Of a DNA stretch of 11,491 nucleotides, positions 7,852 to 11,491 are shown one piece after another. The notes beneath the pieces were generated by a model. It did no database searches. It worked only from the letters and a program-made list of their open reading frames with translations, and had not been told where the DNA came from. The position numbers were made by a program, and so were the translations under genes. Positions within the stretch are counted from its first letter, which is position 1, and the number at the start of each line of letters is the position of its first letter. The DNA is from an uncultured Bacilli bacterium (GTDB lineage Bacteria > Bacillota_I > Bacilli_A > RF39 > UBA660): the NCBI GenBank assembly GCA_944372275.1, contig CALVYO010000034.1:1-11491 (forward strand), written 5' to 3'.

Positions 7852-8192
7852 AGGTATACTCCTTTAATATAATTTCTTCTGCTCTACTTTTTATACTATT
7901 CATACTTTTTATCCACAGTAATTGTTGATTACATTTCATTTCTTCATTTATATTTTTTTTCAGCAAGTAACTTTATTAATTCATTTACTTTATTTTCTAC
8001 TAATTCATCTATATCATGTAAATATTTATTTAGTTCATCATGCATAAGTAATTTAATATATAAACTTTTTTTATTATTTTTGATATGATCTAATCTTAAT
8101 AATCCATATTTTCTTATATTATATTGTTCTTTATTTTCTAATATCAAATTAGGTAATAAATAATCACCTTTTCTAGTGTAACTAATATTCAT
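7844..8192 (-). pseudogene. tnpV: TnpV-family transposon protein, frameshifted
   Basis: The intact N-terminal frame (8192 to 7944, 82 residues) reads MNISYTRKGDYLLPNLIL, then IRKYGLLRLDHIKNN and HDELNKYLHDIDELVE, the pattern of the TnpV family found on Clostridium-type transposons. It stops just after a run of eight A's (T's at 7953-7960 on the plus strand). Moving one base forward there continues with the family-like C-terminus QQLLWIKSMNSIKSRAEEI, ending in TGA at 7846-7844. The joined length is about 115 residues, close to the family norm. Start and RBS (GAGGAA, seven nt) look real. The simplest reading is a one-base indel, real or a sequencing error; slippage on the A-run could also make the full protein. 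TnpV's molecular role is not established. No recombinase gene is in the window. Confidence 0.75.
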
Positions 8193-8218
8193 AACATTTC
8201 CTCATTTCTTTTTTATAT

Positions 8219-8527
8219 TTAGGCTTTAATTGTTATACATTTATTTGTTACACTTTGACCTTCACCACCTCCTGCATTTATGTGGTTAGAAACTACTATT
8301 ACATCATCACTATTACCAAATGCATCTAATACTCTATTAACTCTTTCAGTAGGACTAATTGTCTCATCTGTATTCCTAATTATTTTAACAGGAATACCTA
8401 ATTCTCTAAACCTATCATACATATAATTAGATATTTTTAAATTTAAATCTTTTTCTATTATACCATTACCACTTGCACCAGGATCATCTCCCCCATGACC
8501 AGCGTCTATAACAATTTTATAATCCAT
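8219..8527 (-). CDS. N-acetylmuramoyl-L-alanine amidase (Amidase_3), truncated
   Basis: A 102-residue N-terminal piece of a zinc amidase that cleaves the MurNAc-L-alanine bond in peptidoglycan. It begins MDYKIVIDAGHGG and shows the three zinc ligands H11 (DAGHGG), E25 (IIEKDLNL) and H82 (SNHINAGGG). Homology appears to end at residue 90 (GGGEG); the last twelve residues (QSVTNKCITIKA) do not look like the family. The rest of the domain, including the catalytic Glu of the usual VEYGF-like motif, is absent, so it should be inactive. Family domains run to about 180 residues. There is no signal peptide, as in prophage or mother-cell amidases. A good promoter and AGGAGG seven nt before the ATG are retained. 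The broken point lies 26 nt before the tnpV region, suggesting that insertion of a mobile element cut the gene. Confidence 0.85.
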   Translation of the reverse strand: MDYKIVIDAGHGGDDPGASGNGIIEKDLNLKISNYMYDRFRELGIPVKIIRNTDETISPTERVNRVLDAFGNSDDVIVVSNHINAGGGEGQSVTNKCITIKA

Positions 8528-8546
8528 AAGTTTTCCTCCTCATGTT

Positions 8547-8575
8547 ATTTTATGATAATAGTTTATTTTTGTCAT
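8547..8575 (-). promoter_or_regulatory. Promoter of the amidase-tnpV-99 aa transcript
   Basis: On the minus strand ATGACA (8575-8570), a 17-nt spacer and TAAAAT (8552-8547) match the housekeeping consensus at 5 of 6 positions in each box. It starts directly after the htrA terminator and ends shortly before AGGAGG (8540-8535) and the amidase ATG. Confidence 0.6.
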
Positions 8576-8607
8576 AAAAAAAGCCATTTAATATTTTAAA
8601 TAACCTT
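8576..8607 (-). terminator. Rho-independent terminator overlapping the htrA stop
   Basis: On the minus strand, the last codons AAG GTT ATT TAA pair with TTAAATGGCTT through a 4-nt loop. The stem is about 11 bp with several G-T wobbles and is followed by seven T's. The stem includes the HtrA stop codon. Confidence 0.6.
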
Positions 8608-9669
8608 ATTTAATTTAACTTCAATAGTCTTTGCTTTTCCATCTCTTTCGTACTCAAGTTTAATAGTATCACCAACACTATATTTATATAAAACATATTT
8701 TAAATGCGTACTATTTTCAATCTCAATATCATTTATTTTTAAAATTACATCATCTTTTTGTAATCCAGCCTCACCGGCAGGTGAATCCTTTTCAACATCA
8801 ATTACTACTACACCTTTTTCATAGTCTTTATCCAAATAAACTTTATAACTAAATAATGCATAATCATTATTAGCATCAACCATACTAACACCTAATAACG
8901 GTCTTTCAATCTCTTCACCATTTTCAAGTCTATCTAAAACTGAAGTAGCCATTTCAATTGGAATAGCAAAACCCATACCTTCTATTTCGTCTTCAACTAA
9001 TTTTAACGTATTTATACCAATTACTTCACCATTAATATTTACTAATGGCCCACCACTATTACCTGGATTAATTGCAGTATTAGTTTGAATAACTTCCATC
9101 ATGAATGCGCCACCATCATCCAAAGTAACATTAACCATTCTATTCTTGCCTGAAATAATTCCTTTAGTAACTGATCCTGCATACTTAACATCAACTGGAG
9201 TACCTACCGCAAATACAGTATCACCTATTTCTGAAGTTGTACTATCACCTAATGTTGCTACTTGTAAAACAAATGATTTATCGACACGCAATACAGCTAA
9301 ATCAGCATATTCATCACTACCCAATAACTTTGCTTCCACAGTTACATTTTCAGTATTAGTTACTTCAATTTTTTTAGAGCCACTAATAACATGATTATTA
9401 GTTAATATGTAACCATATTTATCATCTGTTTTATATACAAATCCAGTTCCAGTTGCTTGCAACTGATTACCATAATTTAATACAGTAACCACAGAATCAT
9501 ATACTTTATTAACAGCAGGGGCAATAGTGTCACTTTCTGTAATAGTTACTTCTTGAACTACTTTTTCTCCTTCTTCGCTAGGAATATAATATACTACTAA
9601 TAATGTTCCGCTTATTCCTATAAATAATGATAAAATAACAGAACATATATAAATTATTTTATTTTTCAT
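8596..9669 (-). CDS. htrA: Membrane-anchored HtrA/DegP-type serine protease with PDZ domain
   Basis: A 357-residue trypsin-like protease of the HtrA family, which degrades or refolds misfolded exported proteins at the outer face of the membrane. Residues 5-29 form a signal-anchor helix after a Lys-rich start (MKNK). A short linker leads to the protease domain (about 46-250) with catalytic H93 (TNNHVI), D123 (YADLAVLRV) and S205 (NPGNSGGPL). One C-terminal PDZ domain (about 255-355) contains PLLGV and GDTIKLEYERDGK. This is the normal Gram-positive layout and length. AAAGGGTGA lies about six nt before the ATG. The gene follows the Abi_2 gene by 13 nt with no terminator between them, so the two are probably co-transcribed, an unexpected pairing for a quality-control protease. 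It has its own downstream terminator. No CssRS or CtsR operator is recognisable. Confidence 0.93.
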   Translation of the reverse strand: MKNKIIYICSVILSLFIGISGTLLVVYYIPSEEGEKVVQEVTITESDTIAPAVNKVYDSVVTVLNYGNQLQATGTGFVYKTDDKYGYILTNNHVISGSKKIEVTNTENVTVEAKLLGSDEYADLAVLRVDKSFVLQVATLGDSTTSEIGDTVFAVGTPVDVKYAGSVTKGIISGKNRMVNVTLDDGGAFMMEVIQTNTAINPGNSGGPLVNINGEVIGINTLKLVEDEIEGMGFAIPIEMATSVLDRLENGEEIERPLLGVSMVDANNDYALFSYKVYLDKDYEKGVVVIDVEKDSPAGEAGLQKDDVILKINDIEIENSTHLKYVLYKYSVGDTIKLEYERDGKAKTIEVKLNKVI

Positions 9670-9682
9670 TTAAATCACCCTT

Positions 9683-10624
9683 TCAATCTATATTTTCCAA
9701 TTCACGCCAATTATCTGGAAAACCAATTTTATTTAAAATTGATTTTGTATCAACTGACTTAATTTTACCATTTAATATGTCAATTTCATAACTTATTTCA
9801 TTTATCAAATCATGAAATTCACCATCACTTAACATCTGTCTTAAAATTATTAAAACTGCAAAAAAATCATTTTTACCATAAATATATTCATCTTCTACTT
9901 TTGGAATATTTAAAAATTGATGAAATCTATTATCTGGAATACTTCTTTGTGTTGTATGATCATATAAAATATCTTCGTGAGCACACAAATTTCTATAATT
10001 TGATAATAAATACAGATAAATATTTAATTCTTCTGCATCTATATGATAAAAATCTGCTATTTCATCTTGATCTTCATATTTAAGTATAGAAAACAATTCT
10101 GAAATTATTCCAAAAGATAACACTTTAACTGAAACCCACATAGGAATATATCCATAATTACTAATATAATGTTTCGTTGCTCTATGTTGTTTACCATTTA
10201 GTCTAATTTGTCTTTTCATTTTATTAATTACATCATTCACTTGACTTAATTTAAAACTCTCATATCTAAAATGTTTAGGATTCAAATAATCTTTTTCTTT
10301 ATGCCCATATTTTTTTGATAATTGATAGCTAATAATCGATTTAACATTATTTTCAATTATCATTATATTTTTAAACATTATATTTCTTAATCTTCTGTCA
10401 AAAATAAATATTGCATATAATTCCTCAAAATTAGATCCCGGAACGAATCTATTATTATTACTGGCTGAAGTAAGTAAATGGCGATATCCATTTATAAAAA
10501 AATAATTTTCTTTAAATAGTATTTCTTTTGTTTTTTCATAATCTGTAATTTCTAATCCTTTTGACTCCAATATCTCAATTTGCTCATCTAAAGTTTTAAA
10601 CGTCTTTTGCATCTCTACCACCAT
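9683..10624 (-). CDS. Abi_2-family (AbiD/AbiF-like) abortive infection protein
   Basis: A 313-residue protein of the Abi_2 family, linked to phage abortive infection in lactococci and found widely in defence loci. Family marks are TLDEQIEILESKGL near the N-terminus, YFFINGYRHL (41-50), FDRRLRN (75-81) and the signature NYRNLCAHEDILYD (209-222), with R211 and H216 forming the R-x4-H pair typical of HEPN RNases. I infer an RNA-cleaving toxin-like effector in the cytoplasm; the trigger is unknown. The longest frame starts at 10624, but that ATG has no ribosome site and lies at the predicted transcription start. The ATG at 10612 (codon 5) has GGTGG five nt upstream and is the likelier start, giving 309 residues. 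HtrA follows 13 nt downstream. No antitoxin gene is adjacent. Confidence 0.88.
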   Translation of the reverse strand: MVVEMQKTFKTLDEQIEILESKGLEITDYEKTKEILFKENYFFINGYRHLLTSASNNNRFVPGSNFEELYAIFIFDRRLRNIMFKNIMIIENNVKSIISYQLSKKYGHKEKDYLNPKHFRYESFKLSQVNDVINKMKRQIRLNGKQHRATKHYISNYGYIPMWVSVKVLSFGIISELFSILKYEDQDEIADFYHIDAEELNIYLYLLSNYRNLCAHEDILYDHTTQRSIPDNRFHQFLNIPKVEDEYIYGKNDFFAVLIILRQMLSDGEFHDLINEISYEIDILNGKIKSVDTKSILNKIGFPDNWRELENID

Positions 10625-10628
10625 TATA

Positions 10629-10637
10629 ATTATATCA
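10629..10637 (-). promoter_or_regulatory. Candidate extended -10 promoter for abi-htrA
   Basis: The minus strand reads TGATATAAT, a perfect TATAAT (10634-10629) with a TGn extension, after alternating A and T tracts at 10640-10656. There is no consensus -35. Initiation would fall near 10622, at the annotated first ATG, which favours translation from the ATG at 10612. Confidence 0.4.
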
Positions 10638-10680
10638 CATTTTTTTCTAAAAAAAAGTGAAAAATAAATGATATTTTTAC

Positions 10681-10710
10681 AAAATAAAACTACCTAATTT
10701 AATAGGTAGT
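10681..10710 (-). terminator. Rho-independent terminator after the 81-residue gene
   Basis: A perfect 8-bp stem, ACTACCTA (10689-10696) and TAGGTAGT (10703-10710), has a 6-nt loop and is followed on the minus strand by TTTATTTT. It lies 6 nt after the stop of the 81-residue gene. Confidence 0.8.
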
Positions 10711-10716
10711 AATTGT

Positions 10717-10962
10717 TCAATCTAACAAACCAACGTATTTTGCAACTAGTTTATATAAATCAGCATCTTTAACTTCTAAAACTGATTTCTTACCATTATA
10801 GTCAACTTCTTCAAAAATAACATATTCTTCCAATATATCTTCTTCATTGTCAGTTAATCTGGCAGAAACATAATAATTATGTCCTTTATATACTGCTTGT
10901 TTTATAACAACATATTTTTTACCATTTTCAAGTTCCATAACTTGATTAATTCTATTTTCCAT
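10717..10962 (-). CDS. Small acidic protein, 81 residues (DUF1292-like)
   Basis: An 81-residue acidic protein with no membrane segment or signal peptide. The pattern of short strands and acidic turns (ELENGKKYVVIKQAVYKGHNYY, then EDILEEYVIFEEV) is reminiscent of the small DUF1292 proteins of Bacillota, but the match is weak and made by eye. The ATG lies two nt after the upstream stop (TAATTATG). The nearest good Shine-Dalgarno, AGGAGG, is 15 nt away, so translation probably depends on reinitiation after the Pro-Glu-repeat gene. A terminator follows, making this the last gene of that operon. Its function is unknown. Confidence 0.7.
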   Translation of the reverse strand: MENRINQVMELENGKKYVVIKQAVYKGHNYYVSARLTDNEEDILEEYVIFEEVDYNGKKSVLEVKDADLYKLVAKYVGLLD

Positions 10963-10964
10963 AA

Positions 10965-11491
10965 TTATCTTGTCATTCCTCCTTCAGAATATTCTTGACT
11001 AAATATATCATTTAAATTATTCCAAGTTGAATCATCAACATATCCATCATGTGCTTCTGTAGATACTTGCTCTATTACATCTTCTACAGTAGGAGTTTCT
11101 GATGTTGTCATATCCTCATAGGTGTTGGTTATAGTACCATCATCTGATACAGTCGAAGAAGTAATATTTGAATCTTCTGTATAATCACCAACTGTTGCAC
11201 CAGCATCTTCCATAGCAGAAATAATTTGATCAGCTACTTGTTGTTGAGGTGTATTTGTATTACCAGTAGATAATTCTTCGTTATCAGTTACTGCAACAGT
11301 ACCATCACCAGTCTGTAATATACCAACTTGTCCCTCTTCGACAATTTGAGTTTCTTGAACTGGTTCAGGTTCTGGATTTGGTTCAGGTTCTGGACTTGGT
11401 TCAGGTTCTGGATTTGGTTCAGGTTCTGGATTTGGTTCAGGTTCTGGACTTGGTTCAGGTTCTGGATTTGGTTCAGGTTCTGGATTTGGTT
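10965..11491 (-). CDS. C-terminal part of a Pro-Glu-repeat protein (5' end outside window)
   Basis: The frame is open from 10965 to the window edge, so this is a partial gene with its start upstream of 11491; the internal Met at 11213 is not the start. At least the first 43 visible residues are Pro-Glu repeats of the type PEPEPN / PEPEPS. A Thr-, Gln-, Asp- and Glu-rich tail of about 130 residues follows, ending EYSEGGMTR. The low-complexity acidic tail has no LPXTG motif or membrane segment. Extended Pro-Glu stretches usually act as stiff spacers, often in cell-wall-spanning proteins or in C-terminal tails of penicillin-binding proteins. Which protein this belongs to cannot be told from the window. 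It is co-transcribed with the 81-residue gene, two nt downstream. Confidence 0.8.
   Translation of the reverse strand, partial: PNPEPEPNPEPEPSPEPEPNPEPEPNPEPEPSPEPEPNPEPEPVQETQIVEEGQVGILQTGDGTVAVTDNEELSTGNTNTPQQQVADQIISAMEDAGATVGDYTEDSNITSSTVSDDGTITNTYEDMTTSETPTVEDVIEQVSTEAHDGYVDDSTWNNLNDIFSQEYSEGGMTR
11362..11491. repeat. 18-bp coding tandem repeat with 54-bp super-period
   Basis: Seven complete 18-bp units (11362-11487) plus four bases of an eighth have the form GGTTCAGGTTCTGGAYTT and differ only at one T/C. Each codes PEPEP plus Asn or Ser. In the reading direction the variable residue runs N N S N N S N, a 54-bp three-unit super-repeat. The array runs off the window edge, so its true copy number is unknown. 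Confidence 0.95.

Noticed and set aside
11362..11491. CRISPR array
   Set aside because: The 18-bp units are directly adjacent with no unique spacers and are in frame within a Pro-Glu-repeat protein.
10965..11491. TonB-like protein suggested by Pro-Glu repeats
   Set aside because: The other genes indicate a Gram-positive host and no TonB C-terminal domain follows the repeats.

Overview
The window is AT-rich DNA from a low-GC Gram-positive bacterium (Bacillota). Support comes from strong AGGAGG-type ribosome binding sites, T-tailed hairpin terminators, a peptidoglycan amidase relic, a membrane-anchored HtrA protease and a TnpV-type transposon gene. The standard code fits: TGA acts as a stop (for example at the end of the GajA gene) and Trp is TGG. 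I cannot name the genus. Every credible gene is on the minus strand, so transcription runs from high to low coordinates.

In transcription order, the right end (11491-10681) holds the C-terminal part of a Pro-Glu-repeat protein that enters from outside the window. A coupled 81-residue acidic protein and a terminator follow. Next come an Abi_2-family abortive infection protein with a HEPN-type RNLCAH motif and, 13 nt later, an HtrA/DegP-type serine protease whose terminator overlaps its last codons. Then comes a remnant zone (8575-7515): an amidase gene cut off after its third zinc ligand, a TnpV-family gene broken at an eight-A run, and an unrecognised 99-residue gene, closed by a terminator. 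I read this zone as the scar or edge of a mobile element.

A 421-bp gene-free stretch follows, then a tight three-gene restriction-modification operon (7130-3663): an EcoRI-family adenine methyltransferase fused to a complete cytosine-C5 methyltransferase, a two-motif LAGLIDADG protein, and a small PD-(D/E)XK nuclease. The genes overlap by 1 and 8 nt. Both LAGLIDADG motifs have lost the catalytic acid (N15 and T131). I therefore infer a two-part restriction enzyme in which a dead homing-endonuclease fold recognises DNA and the PD-(D/E)XK partner cuts it. A fused two-base methyltransferase would protect the two strands of an asymmetric site. This is the strongest candidate for an undescribed system here.

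After a terminator comes a Gabija pair: GajA (OLD-family ATPase plus TOPRIM nuclease) and GajB (UvrD-like helicase), overlapping by 14 nt and ended by a terminator. GajB carries a four-cysteine knuckle between helicase motifs V and VI. Together, Abi_2, the restriction-modification cassette and Gabija make this a defence island beside a mobile-element relic.
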